DNA of 64,000 nt, taken from contig VDFB02262689.1 in assembly GCA_007258455.2 (NCBI GenBank), positions 1 to 64,000 of the forward strand, written 5' to 3'. The stretch's first letter is position 1. Each line of letters opens with the position of its first letter. The notes below the pieces were generated by a model, which worked only from the letters and a program-made list of their open reading frames with translations, was not told the DNA's origin and made no database searches. The translations under genes were made by a program, and so were the position numbers. Shown piece by piece: positions 1 to 10,849 of this stretch. The stretch is from Sequoia sempervirens. Lineage: Eukaryota > Streptophyta > Pinopsida > Cupressales > Cupressaceae.

Positions 1-1325
1 TGAAATCCAGTTGTAGCAAGATGTGCCTCTTCCAAACATTAGCGTGTACCGTTTATCAGTTTGCAAAATGAAGAAATCAAAAAGCAAGTTGAGGAGTTGG
101 TTGAAAAAGGAGTCATCTATCCTAGGACATCTCCTTGTGGTTCTCCAATTGTGTTGGTTCCAAAGAAGGATGGGTCTTGGAGAATGCACATCGACTATTG
201 AGCATTGAACAAGATAACGGTAAAGAACAAGTATCCTCTTCCCCGAATTGATGATTTACTTCATCAATTAAAACATGCAATTTATTTCACTAAGTTAGAG
301 TTGTGTAGCAGATATCATCAGATAAGAATTGCATAAGATGACATTTGGAAAACTGCATTTAAGTCAAAACAGGGACTGTTCAAGTGGTTGGTAATGCCCT
401 TTGGGCTTTGCAATGCACTAGCTACACTTGTGAGAGTCATGAATGATGTCTTTCATCCTTTTATTGATATTTTGTCATAATCTATTTAGATGATATTCTT
501 GTATTCAGTCAAACTTGGGACGATCATGTAAGTCATGTAAAGAAAGTTTTTGATGTATTGAGAAAAGAAAAACTCTTTGTAAAGATGTCTAAATGTGAAT
601 TCTCTAAGACATACTTAGTGTACTTAGGCTATGTCATAGGTGGTGGTCAATTGAAAGTAGACCTTGCAAAGGTCGAAGTTATTGTACAATGGCCTAAGCA
701 AAGTAAAGTCACTGAAGTTAGAAGTTTCTTAGGTGCAATCCAGTACTGGAGAAAGTTCATTGCAAACTCCTCCTACATTGCATCACCATTGCACACATTG
801 ACCAGTATTAAGAAAACTTTTCAGTGTGGAGGTCCACAACAAAAGGCCTTCAACACTTTAAAGGAAAATTTGAGCACAACAACAGTTCTAGCTTTACCAT
901 ATTTACATAAATCATTCGAGATCAAGACAAATGCAAGTGAATTTTCTATGGGAGTAGTGCTAATGCAAGGAGGTAAACCAATCTTCTATCACTCTGAAAC
1001 CTTTACATGTGTAGTAATTAACTATCCTACTTATGATAAGGAACTTTATGCATTAGTTCAAAGTGTTAAAAAATGGAAACACTACTTAATGGGGAAAGAA
1101 ACTGTAATCCACATTGATCACCAACCACTTCAGTACTTGCGCTCACAGTCCAAGTTGCAATAAAGTAGGCATTTTAGGTGGATGGGTTATCTTCAACACT
1201 TTCATTTGGTAATTAAGTAGAAGAAAGATGTCTATAACAAAGTAGCAGATATGTTGTCTAGGCCTCCTGTTATGAATGCTTTGATTATCCTTAAAGGTAG
1301 TTCCATGGTACATGAAATTTTTTAG
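1..1325 (+). pseudogene. Ty3/gypsy (family G) reverse transcriptase and RNase H, decayed
   Basis: Reverse transcriptase copies element RNA into DNA and RNase H removes the RNA strand, inside the virus-like particle. The finger/palm region (motifs [23 protein letters not shown] split by frame, [18 protein letters not shown]) lies in about 90-400. The YLDD active site is encoded at 483-494, followed by a thumb/connection region with the LGYVIGGG motif. RNase H follows (FEIKTNASEFSMG, TYDKELYALVQSVKKW, HIDHQPLQYL) to about 1163, and a VADMLSRPP linker leads to integrase. The first RNase H catalytic Asp is Asn (KTNAS instead of TDAS). In-frame stops and single-base indels at about 391 and 472 break the frame. 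The upstream part is outside the window. Confidence 0.9.
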
Positions 1326-2755
1326 GAACAATATGCTAATGATGAAGAATTTAAGGAAATCTATTCAACTCTAATTGCAGGCAAACATGTAGGAGAGAAA
1401 GATTACTATGTGAAGGATAAATTTTTGTATCACTTGGGAAAGTTATCTATTTTAAAAGATGAAGCACAGGTAATCAGAGAAGCACACACCTCATTAGTTA
1501 CAGGACTTTTTAGGGTAAGCAAGACAATCACTTAGCTGCAGAAGTATTGTTACTGGCCTCGTATGCAAGAAATTGTAACTAAGTATATTAGAGGTTGTGT
1601 TGAGTGTGCAACAAGTAAACCTAGTAACATAAAATTGGGGTTGTACACACCTCTAGCTTTACCATCCCATCCATGGGAAAGTGTTTCAATGGATTTTGTT
1701 GGGGGGTTACCTATGTCTATGAAGGGACATAATTACTTGTTTGTAGTAGTTGATCAGTTTAGCAAAATGTGTATCTTAATGCCTTGTAAAAAATAGGTCA
1801 TTGCTGACCTAACAACTCAGATGTACTTTCAATTTGTATGGGTTCATTTTGGGTTACCTACTTCTATTGTCTCAGATCGAGATTCTCAATTCCTAGGGGA
1901 ATTTTTTTCAGCTTTGTGCAAACTCATGGACACCAAACTGAAGAAGAGTACATCCTTCCATCCGCAGATGGACAGACAGACACAGGTAGTAAAAAAGATA
2001 GTTGTGCATCTACTCAAAGGTCACTGTAGAAAACTCCTAAGTTGTGGGATGAGAGTCTTCATTATGTGCAGCATGCTTACAACCATGCGGCACACTCTTC
2101 TACAAAGAGGTCTCCTTTTAAGACTTGATTCGGTTATGTGCCTAAAACATCAATGGATTTTTTTTTAGGAAAGATGATGTTGATGATGGATGCCATGATG
2201 TAGAGAAGGATTTTGAAGTTCATCCTAAAAATATAAGCAATCCACCAGGCAGTGGAAGCACAGTTGAAGCAGAGCCAAGCAAAATAAAAGGCTTGCCATG
2301 ATAAGCATCGCAGTGATCACCATTTCCAGGTTGGAGACAGATTTTGGTTATATATCAACAAGGAAAGAATGCAAGGTGAAGGAAGGAATCTCAAGCCGAT
2401 CTGATATGGTCCCTTTGAGATCTTGGAAAAGATTGGAACCAACGCCTTCTACCTTAATCTTCCTCCATACATGCACATTTATTTAGTTGTCAATGTTGAG
2501 AATCTGAAGTTGTACGAGCCTCCAATAATATTGGATGAAGGCATAGACATTTAGGTTCCATCAGTTGATGATCTTTCACCAGAGTACATGTCAAAATTGC
2601 AATAGGATGTCATCTTAGATAGGAAAGTTAGAACTTCATGAAGAGGCGCAATTGAATACCTTAGAGTGGGACTGAAGGGGATGAATCCAAACAAGGAAAA
2701 ATGGACAGAGATTGGTAAAGTGATGGAGCTTTATCCTCACGTGATTTATGAGTAA
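1326..2755 (+). pseudogene. Ty3/gypsy (family G) integrase with chromodomain-like tail, decayed
   Basis: Integrase inserts element DNA into the host genome. The zinc-binding region keeps CVECATSK, but the usual GHFG histidine reads GLFR. The core keeps the first two acidic residues (MDFVGGLP, SDRDSQF), but the catalytic Glu is Gln (RQTQVVKK where the family has TE). A GPY/F module follows (YGPFEILEKIGTNAFYLNL, about 2404-2460). Then comes a tail DRKVRTS...VGLKG...KW...LYPHVI (about 2615-2750) that resembles a divergent chromodomain, which would put G among the chromoviruses; that assignment is inference. Several stops and frameshifts make it inactive. Confidence 0.85.
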
Positions 2756-2784
2756 TCAAGCTTTCAGAGGTCCAAAAGCTCTCT

Positions 2785-2796
2785 AGTGGGAAGGAC
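2785..2796 (+). other. Polypurine tract of family G
   Basis: A purine-rich run (AGTGGGAAGGAC) directly precedes the LTR start TGATCT. It would prime plus-strand DNA synthesis. The equivalent in copy 2 is AGTGGGGAGGAC at 50493-50504. Confidence 0.7.
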
Positions 2797-3132
2797 TGAT
2801 CTAGGGGATACTTTTTTAGTGAAAATTGAAGTGTCCCCAATGCTCCAGAATTCATCACCATTAGAAAGAGCTTAGAATCCTGATTCCAACGCAACTTGAA
2901 TGGAGTTGAAAGGAGCTTGTATGCTCAAGTTATGGTCAGCCAAACTAGTACTTAAGGCCATCAAAAAAGTGAAAAAAATGGTCAACTTAGAATTGGTCGA
3001 AATCAATACCAAGTCAAAGAGCTCGTCGATACCTTTCCAATGACGTTCTTTTCATCAAATTTTGAGCTCGTACGTGCTAGTTACACCAAGTCAAAGGTTG
3101 TGGGTACTAAGGTTGACCAGCTGTACAGGCGA

Positions 3133-3340
3133 TGACGTCAACATGACGCTAGAATGCTAACGTGGAATTCAGTACTGTGGAAAACAAGGTGGACCAATCA
3201 CATGCTAACACATGGCAGGTCGTATGTTTGTACAGATGACGTGCCAAGTATAGGTGGCAGCTATGTGGACTCCATACAATGACGTGTCTTTGACATGGCA
3301 GATGATGTGTCTTTGTGGATGAATTAGAGGTCACCACGTG
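3133..3340 (+). promoter_or_regulatory. ACGT-core (bZIP-type) motif cluster in G LTR U3
   Basis: The perfect palindrome TGACGTCA lies at 3133-3140, TGACGTGCC at 3237-3245, TGACGTGT at 3280-3287, and a G-box CCACGTGG at 3334-3341. These are classical binding sites for plant bZIP (TGA/ABF/HY5-type) factors, which act in stress, hormone and light responses. They lie about 650-850 bp upstream of the LTR TATA box. Function is inferred from motif identity only. Confidence 0.5.
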
Positions 3341-3419
3341 GCCCTATCACAGGGCGCCATGTGGAGCCCCCTCACTTCTCTTCCCCTCCTGCGGACTATT
3401 CCACTTATTGGTAAAAGAT

Positions 3420-3500
3420 ATGGTGGGGGTCGAATCCCCCACCTCACGTTTCAAAACCATCCGACCAACCGTTGCACCGCGCGAATCGCGCTTTACCATA
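3420..3500 (-). repeat. tRNA-like / SINE-like sequence inside G LTR
   Basis: Read on the minus strand it has an A-box-like GGTGCAACGGTTGG (3478-3465) and a B-box GATTCGACCCC (3436-3426), 28 bases apart. A T-arm-like hairpin GGGGATTCGACCCCC surrounds the B-box. L2 (44214-45777) keeps a perfect B-box consensus. No complete cloverleaf forms, so it is not a tRNA gene. An old tRNA-derived SINE head captured by the LTR is the likeliest reading. Confidence 0.5.
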
Positions 3501-3985
3501 CATGGCGATGGGTTTGTTTTGTTGAGTAAATCGTCTAATTTTAGTTTAAAAATAAATGGTGGCGGGGGTCAACCTCCCAACCACCCCACCACCAAAATGG
3601 CTAACTACCAACAAACCACCAAATGCCTTTGAAGTCATGTAGGCATTGGCTTCTTTTAAAGAAGATTTAAAAACCAAATCTCCCCAATTTTGAATATTTA
3701 CCCCTTTTTAAGAATAACAAATTTAATCCCTAATAAGAGAAGATTAAAATAAATCTCCTGAAGCTTGAATAGGAGAATATTATAGGGCCTAAATAATATT
3801 AAAATTATATTGAGGAAATTTTTCATGATTATTATGTAAAAAGGGAGGATTTTTGAGATTCACATGTAATTTTGGGAGATTTGTAAATATTCTATGTTGT
3901 ATTTGGGAGATTTTATTGTAAAATAAGGGGATATGTTTGTTTCCCAAGATCATTTAGTTTTAGGCCAAATTAGGCCAATTTTTTG

Positions 3986-3991
3986 TATAAG
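3986..3991 (+). promoter_or_regulatory. Putative LTR TATA box
   Basis: TATAAG lies about 390 bp before the LTR end. The L2 LTR has the better form TATAAAAA at 45385-45392 in the same context (GGCCAATTTTT upstream). This would set the U3/R boundary about 30 bp downstream. Confidence 0.5.
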
Positions 3992-4381
3992 AAGGGGTGA
4001 AAATGGGAGAGTTAGGCAAGCATGTCTTGTGAAGGAGAGAATGCTCAAAATACTTTGATGCCATTTCTGTACACTGGAGGAATGTTATGTCATTGTGCTA
4101 GAAGGGAATAGCTTTGAGCAATTATAATTCTGATTTTGGAGCATAATCGGATTGGTCGCTCTGTTGGAGAGGGACCCAGAGACGTAGCCTTTTGGTGAAC
4201 TTTATTATCAATTGTGTTGTTTCTTCTATCTCCTCTCTCTTTCTTTTTGTTCATCAGCTTTATTATGCCATATTCATTTAAGAATTTCTATTGTGTTAAT
4301 TCATTCTTAAAGCTTGAATCAATCATTGTAATAGTTAAGCATTCAATAGCAATTTTCATAGATCCTATTTAAAATCAAGTT

Positions 4382-4393
4382 TGGTATCAGAGC
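4382..4393 (+). other. Primer binding site, initiator Met tRNA type (family G)
   Basis: TGGTATCAGAGC is the standard plant retrotransposon primer site complementary to the 3' end of initiator methionine tRNA. It lies four bases inside the LTR end and so fixes the LTR boundary and the plus orientation of G. Confidence 0.9.
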
Positions 4394-4507
4394 TTTGTGT
4401 GACTAGTATTGCAGAAGTGGATGCTAATACGTTCCAAGAAATAACAAGGTGAAGGCGAGCTAGAAGAAGAAAATCCTAATATCAGCAAACGAAGGACTTT
4501 GCCAAAG

Positions 4508-5148
4508 ATGGAAGAAACTAAAGTTGGGAAAAGTACTAAGCCTGAGCTTGATGATAAGTCTTTTTAGTGAGTCTTTCTTGACATGAAGGCTATGGTGGAA
4601 GAGCTTTATGTGAAAAAAAAGCATGACAAGGGAGATTCTTTGAAGTGAGAAAAGAAGGAAGATCAGAAGGACAAAGAAGGAAAAGCTCCATAAACTCCAT
4701 GTCCTCCATCTTCCAATTCTTCTCCATCTTCCCCTTCTTCTTCTTCTACTACTATTGTCAATCCTTTCAAGAGCAAGTCTAAGCCTATTATTAAACTGGA
4801 TGTAAAATTTGAATTGCTTAATTACTATGGGGAGTTAAATGCCAAAAATTTAGATGATTGGATCCAGTAGGTAGAAGTGTATTGTAGGATTCAAGGCCTA
4901 GCAGAAGATGCTTCTAGAATCTAGTTAACCACTCTCTGATTGGGAGATACAACTCTCAGCTGGTGGGAGAGTAGTACTTGGGAGTAAATTGCTCGCCATG
5001 GTAAGGTTAATATGACTTGGATGGAATTTGTTACTGCCCTTAAAAAGTAGTTTTATCCTTTAGGTTATATGCAGCAATTAACAATGAATCGACAAACCTT
5101 TAGGCAAGGTAAGGGTCAATCTGTCCAAGATTACACCAATGAGTTTAG
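4508..5148 (+). pseudogene. Family G gag, N-terminal part, interrupted by copia
   Basis: Gag forms the particle coat. The ATG at 4508 starts MEETKVGKSTKPELDDKS, followed by a Lys/Glu-rich stretch, a Ser/Pro-rich linker (about 4700-4760) and the retrotransposon gag domain (LDDWIQ...VEVYCRIQGLAEDASRI, MTWMEFV). Many in-frame stops are present, mostly TAG or TGA where the related copy at 45908 has a sense codon. The frame is cut after DYTNEF by the copia element at 5149 and resumes at 12064. Confidence 0.85.
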
Positions 5149-6348
5149 TGTTGGCAACACAAGGGGAGACAACTGAGTGGGGGGGTGAATCAGTTGTCAC
5201 ATTAATTTAAAATTATTAAACTTATTCTCAGACCTGATTAATAACCATGAAAGCATAAATTATCAACACATCATAAACACACATAACACCAAGATTTTTT
5301 ACATGGAAACCTTGTTAGGGGAAAAACCACAGTGGAGGTCAGTCCACAAGATTATACCTTGTAAAAAGTATAAAGAATAATAAATGGGGAATGCACATGC
5401 ATTCAAGCACACTACCTAGAGCTCACTGCTCAATTACAACAAGGCTTACTGCCAAAGGAAGACACATTGTCTTACAGAAACATTTGGATTACATCCATAG
5501 GATTTTGAATTGAGAAAATAGCATCTGCTAATGGTTGATTACATTTTTTCACTCTTCTCACTCTTCTTCGCACTCTGCTTCTGCCTTCAAATGATTAGGA
5601 CACATCTCATACACACACATGCCTTCAAAAGGAATAAAAAATCGCTTATATATATCTACAACAAGAGATTACATTGCTACATGTCAGCTTCAACAAAATA
5701 ATAAAACATATGAAAATTGTTGGCCCAAAATAATAAATAATTTTTAATGCGAATCAACCAATATCAGCCACAACATAATGAAGACCCAAAACAAAATCCT
5801 TTAACATGAAACACCTTAAAAAATTATTCTACGAACATCCACAACACGCTACCATCACCTTGTTGGCCATGAACATGAAAAACATGAACATACAAGAGAA
5901 AATCACCAATCGCGAGCACAACGATCAATGCAGATGTGCAACACAGATAGAGCATGATCTAGAAACATCCAAAAACATCATGAATCACAAGAGAAGAATC
6001 CACAACAACTAAACTTACTAGAATCACATCATCTTCATTCAGGAACACCAATTGAAGCAACAAAAGAACTGTCAGAACACAACTACTCATAACTCAATCA
6101 AATCTTCATGCAAATATCTGAAACTTAACATGGATAAACTAGATAAACTTGAAAACAAACCCTTTAGTCCACAAGCTCTGATCATCAACGTACTGAGCTA
6201 ACCAACATATTGAACTTCACTGCATTACTAACAACCTGCAACTTATTCCATTACAATTTTTTGAATATCCTCGGCATATACAACCTTAAAGAAATTAATG
6301 CCAATAGTGTTGACATCAATGAAAACCACATATCATAAACATCCAACA
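5149..6348 (-). repeat. Copia 3' LTR, copy 1 (1200 bp)
   Basis: It begins TGTTGGCAACACAAGG and ends CATCCAACA, a perfect 6-bp terminal inverted repeat. It is the 3' LTR because the element reads on the minus strand. It differs visibly from its partner at 10850-12063 (roughly one base in eight over the first 95 bp, fewer later), so the insertion is older than the segment duplication. Confidence 0.93.
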
Positions 6349-6654
6349 ATATACCCCTTTGGCATTGATGGCAATACATGATTGTGAAAAACACCATCAA
6401 CGCAACTATCTCTTAGCACTTTCTCCCCCTTAGATTCTAACTCTATTCTCCTCAACTCTTTCACATGACTCTTCTTCCTACAAAGCTTTTCACATGAATC
6501 TTCTCCCCCTTTGACATCAATGACAAAGATCTCTTTTCTCCACACAAGTTCTGAACCACATAGCTGAACATCTGACTACTCCCCCTGAGTAGCAGCCACC
6601 ACAACATCAATTTGGATCAAGATATGATGGTGAAATGCATGGACTAATGCAAGT
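6349..6654 (-). other. Copia 3' untranslated region and polypurine tract
   Basis: On the minus strand a purine tract (CCAAAGGGG, 6362-6354) lies just before the 3' LTR. The rest holds two further AAAGGGGGAG-like purine runs and no coding frame with recognisable content. Confidence 0.6.
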
Positions 6655-8318
6655 CAATGCATCTTAGCTTTGATTGGGAGGGGTAATCACCCCTAGCTTC
6701 CTTTTGAGATACTCAGAAGTATCCTTGGCAATAGCTTGGTAAAGATATCTGCAATCTGTTCCTTAGTGGGCACATACTCCAATCTGACTTCCTTTTCACT
6801 CACCTTCTCTAAAAAAGTGAAACTTGATAGATATATGCTTGTACTTTGAATGAAACACTAGATTCTTAGAAATGTTAATTGCACTTGAATTATCATAGAA
6901 TATAGCAATAGGTTCATCATACACAACTCTAATGTCTTTCAACATCTACTTCATCCACAATACTTGAGTACAACTGTTAGTAACAACAATGTATTCTACC
7001 TCTACAGTAGATAAAGAAATGGCATTTTGCTTCTTACTTAACCATGAAATCAAATTATTTCCCAATAAAAATGCACCACGAGTACTCTTTCTATAATTCA
7101 CATATCTTACCCAATCATCATCAGTAAAGGCACTCCAAGTAAGGTTATCATCTCTAGGATACCATAGGCCAAAATCAACTATCCCCTTCAAGTATCTAAA
7201 AATCCTCTTCACAACAATCACATGAGATTCCTTAGGATTAGCTTGAAATCTTGCAATAATGCATACAACATTCATGATATTAGGTCTAGTTTGAGTCAAA
7301 TAGAGCAATCCACCAATCATCTATTTGTATCTAGTTTGATTTGCTTGTCGGGAATCATCATCTTGTGTCAACTTACATCCGGTCACCATAGGTGCACCAA
7401 CTAGCTTTGAATCTTCCATACCAAACTTCTTTAGCAATTCTTTCACATACTTGGACTCAGATATAAAGATCCCTTTATCTAGCTGAGTAATTTGCAATCC
7501 CAAAAATAATTTCATCTCTCCAATCATAGACATCTCAAACTCACTCTGCATCTCATCAGCAAACTACATGCACAAACCATCATCTCCTCCAAAAATGATA
7601 TCATCAACAAAGCATTCAACAAAAAAATCTTTATCATGATCAATATTGAAATACATATTACTATCAGCAGTACCATTATTAAATCCAAGCTTCAACAAAT
7701 ACTTGTCCAATATGGCATACCATATTCTAGGGGATTGCTTGAGTCCATACAGTGCTTTCTTCAACCAACAAACCATATCTCCCTGATCAATCAATTGAAA
7801 TCCATCAGGTTGCTCAACATACACTTCTTCTTCTAGTTCACCATTTAGAAATGTTGACTTCATATCCATCTGATAAACCTTGTAGTTTTTGAAAGCATCA
7901 TAAGCAAGAAATAGTCTCACAGCTTCAATCCTAGCAACAGGGGCAAAAATTTCTTCAAGTCAATTCCTTCCATCTGAGATAATCCTTTACACACAAGTCT
8001 TGTTTTGTTTCTAACAACTTTGCCTTGCTCATTCAGTTTGTTTCTAAAGACCCATTTAGTTCCAATTATATTTTTTTCATTAGGTATAGGAACAAGAATC
8101 CATGTATCATTCTTCTCAATCTACAGTAGTTCCTCTTTCATTGCTTCAACCCAATGTTCATCTTTGCATGCTTCATTCACACTATTAGGCTCAGTCTTTG
8201 AAATCAAATAGTATTCTTCTACAAGTTTTCTCCTAGTTTGAACACCTTTGTTCTTATCACCTATGATTTGATATTCTGAATGATTTAGTCTTACATACCT
8301 TCGAGTCTTAGGATGTTC
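6655..8318 (-). pseudogene. Copia reverse transcriptase and RNase H, copy 1
   Basis: The N-terminal reverse transcriptase block (WVEAMKEELL, NDTWILVP, IIGTKWVFRNKL) lies at about 8180-8030. Next come [30 protein letters not shown] and the active site FVDDIIFGG (about 7590-7570; the family norm is YVDD). RNase H follows with TDDDWVRY..RKST, SWLSKK and EVEYIVV, then the C-terminal block YDNSSAINISKN and a final ADIFTKLLP. One extra Glu codon (EEE) appears in [10 protein letters not shown] relative to copy 2. Stops at about 7922, 7562 and 7322 break the frame. Confidence 0.88.
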
Positions 8319-9498
8319 TTAAACTTCAGGCTCTTGTGATCTCTCTTTTGCACTTTCACTAGTTCCTTCCTCTTGATTTTCTTGATTCACCGGAATGATT
8401 TGGACTTGATTTGAAGTTTGAACTTTCTTTCCTTTATTTGAACTATCATTCTGATCATCTGAATCATATCCATAGGTTCTGGATGGTCTAACTATGTCTT
8501 CATCAACCTTGACATTTGTACTTTCAACCATTTTCCTCAATCTCTTATTGTAGCACCGGTAGGTCTTTCTTTTAGTAGAGTAACCAAGAAAGATTCCTTC
8601 ATCACTCCTAGCATCAAACTTTCCTATATCTTCATCTCTTTTGATATAACATTTACTCCCAAAGATTTTGAAATTTCTAACAGTAGGTTTATGACCATAC
8701 CATAGCTCATAAGGAGTCTTACCAGTATCACCTTTGATTTTTACCCAGTTGAGAGTGTAAACAACAGTACTCACAGCTTCTCTCCACTAGATATGAGGAA
8801 CATTTCCTTCCAGCATCATAGTTCTATTAGCTTCTTCAATTGTCATGTTCTTCCTTTCCACAACTCCATTTTGTTGAGGGGTCCACGGTGCAGATAATTG
8901 TCTCTTTATCCCATGTTCTTCACAAAAATAATTAAACTCACCAGAAGTGAATTCACCACCTCTATCTGATCTCAGACATTTAATCTTCAGACCTATCTTT
9001 GTCTCAACCATAGCCTTAAAAATCTTGAAATTCTCTAGAGCTTCAGATTTCTCCCTTAAGAGAGTAACCCACAACATTTCAGAATAATCATCTATAAGTA
9101 ACATGAAATGCTTGTATCCTTGTAAACTTCTGACTCTAGAAGGACCACACAAGTCAGAATGCACAAGCTCCAACAATTCATTTGAACAATGTTGTTTTCT
9201 CCGAAATGAAACTCTAGTTTTCTTCCCTAACTGACATTCCTTGCATATAGAATTAGTAGGTTTTATCAACTTAGGAAGATCTCTCACAACCTAAGCATAA
9301 CTTATCTTGATAATATTATCAAATTTTACAAGACACATTCTCCTATGCCACAACTTGCTTTCATCAACTTGAGCAATAAGACAACTTTTACTAGCAATGC
9401 TTAGGTGAAAGATATTACCTTTTGTTTTTGTACCTGATGCAATCACATTTTTGGAACTTTCCATCCTTTAATTAAAGATTGTATCCCTTATCTACCAT
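8319..9498 (-). pseudogene. Copia integrase, copy 1
   Basis: Integrase joins element ends to host DNA. The zinc region has CKECQLGKKTRVSF. The catalytic core keeps all three acidic residues: VHSDLCGP, RSDRGGEF and NGVVERKN (8787-9287). The C-terminal part (8319-8774) contains TPYELWYGHKPTV, FGSKCYIKRDE and a Ser/Glu-rich tail. A stop at 8784-8786 separates core from tail, and further stops lie in the linker to protease (9288-9498). Confidence 0.88.
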
Positions 9499-10794
9499 CT
9501 ATCCAACGCTTAAAATATTATGCTTCAAGCCTTCCACATATAGGACATCATCAGTATTATGCTTACCATCAAGAGAAATGCATCCTCTACCACAGATTAC
9601 ACCTGCTTTGTCATCACCAAATCTTACAACACTGCCGTCATACTTTTCCAAGATCACAAACTTACTTTTATCACCTATCATGTGATGAGAGCATCCACTC
9701 CCAATCACCCATTCATCTTTCTCTTCAACTCGAGCAGCTAGGGATTTCTCCACATTTGTACAATTAGCAGATTCAGTAGACACAGGATTATTTTCCTTGA
9801 TAGCAATAAATACCCATTCATCCTCACTTACATTCCCTTTATTAGATTCATCATTTGTCACTCCTCCATCAGTAACATAATAACACTTCCCTTGAAATCT
9901 AGGCTTGTTATGTCTTGGCTTAGGAACTCTTTCCGGACACCTTGATGCAAAATGACCTATCTTATTGCAAGAAAAACATTTAATAGGAAACTTCCCTTTA
10001 TGCTTGCCTTCTCCTCTGGCTTCTCTCTTGACAATAAGTGCTTCAAGCTCATCCAATTTTCTCTCTTCTTCTTCAATCTCTCTTATTTCCTCCTCATACT
10101 TGAATATCTTTCAAGAAGAACTTTCACCCAGATCATATCTCTGTTTATCCCTTCCTGAGATAGTGGCCTTGAATACAGATTTTGTCTTAGGAAGAGCATC
10201 ACCAAATTCACTCAACTCAAAAGTAGTAAGCTTACTAATCAACATATCTTTGGTCACATTTGTTATAGTCTGGAGCTCCTTAATAGCAATAGCTTTGACT
10301 TTGTATGCAGCAAGCAAGTATTTGTTCACTTTAGCAACAATATCTGATTCTTCCAATCATCCACCAATGCATATGATATCACACACAAGTTCATTCACTC
10401 TCTGCATGAAAGAAGTAATGCTGTCATCATCACCCATTCTCAACATTTCATATTTCCCTTTTAGACTTTGCAACTTAGCAATCTTCACATTAGCATCACC
10501 TTCATACAAAGTTTCCAACTTTTTCTAGATCTCATAAGCAGTCATCAGATCCATAACATTTGTCATCTCAGAATCAGTCAGAGCACTCAACAATGCTTCC
10601 TTAGCCCTGATATTGTATTCAACATCCTTGATCTCAGTAGCAGTAGAAGGACCATTATGTGGGATAACATACCTATTCCTTGTAATGTTCTAGTAGGGTT
10701 CACCAATGCATCTCATATGACACTCCATTCGATTCTTCCACAGAGAATAATTTGTTCCATCAAATCTCATACTATCCTTCTTATATGTTGCCAT
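9499..10794 (-). pseudogene. Copia gag and protease, copy 1
   Basis: The ATG at 10794 begins MATYKKDSMRFDGTNYSLW, a typical copia gag start (F-x-G-x-NY-xx-W). The gag domain runs to about 10110 and is followed by a Glu/Arg-rich linker. A CCHC zinc knuckle, CFSCNKIGHFASRC, is intact at about 9980-9940. Protease follows with VIGSGCSHHMIGDKSKF: the catalytic Asp of the family's D-S-G motif is Gly here and in copy 2, so the loss predates duplication. Stops fall at about 10357 and 10110. Confidence 0.88.
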
Positions 10795-10836
10795 CTCAGA
10801 TCACCTCAACCTATTAAACTTCTTCCAAGGAAAATT

Positions 10837-10847
10837 CTCTAATACCA
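10837..10847 (-). other. Copia primer binding site
   Basis: The minus strand reads TGGTATTAGAG two bases inside the 5' LTR. This is the initiator-Met type site with one C-to-T change, and it confirms minus orientation. Confidence 0.8.
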
Positions 10848-10849
10848 AT

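Larger units (their letters stand above)
2797..4377 (+). repeat. Family G LTR (L1), 1581 bp, shared between two internal regions
   Basis: It starts TGATCTAGG after a polypurine tract and ends AAAATCA four bases before a primer site, giving matched TGAT...ATCA ends. It is near identical to 50505-52085 and clearly diverged from 44214-45777. Pol lies upstream and a primer site plus gag downstream, so this single LTR serves as 3' LTR of one internal region and 5' LTR of the next. It holds an ACGT-core motif cluster, a tRNA-like stretch and a TATA box. Confidence 0.92.

Noticed and set aside
1838..2029. Overlapping open frames inside pol and copia (also 2298-2486, 7636-7836, 9965-10528)
   Set aside because: These are other-frame or opposite-strand readings of integrase, reverse transcriptase and gag; they show no independent family signature.
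3420..3500. A functional tRNA gene in the G LTR
   Set aside because: A and B boxes are present, but no anticodon stem or acceptor stem pairs, so it is only tRNA-like.
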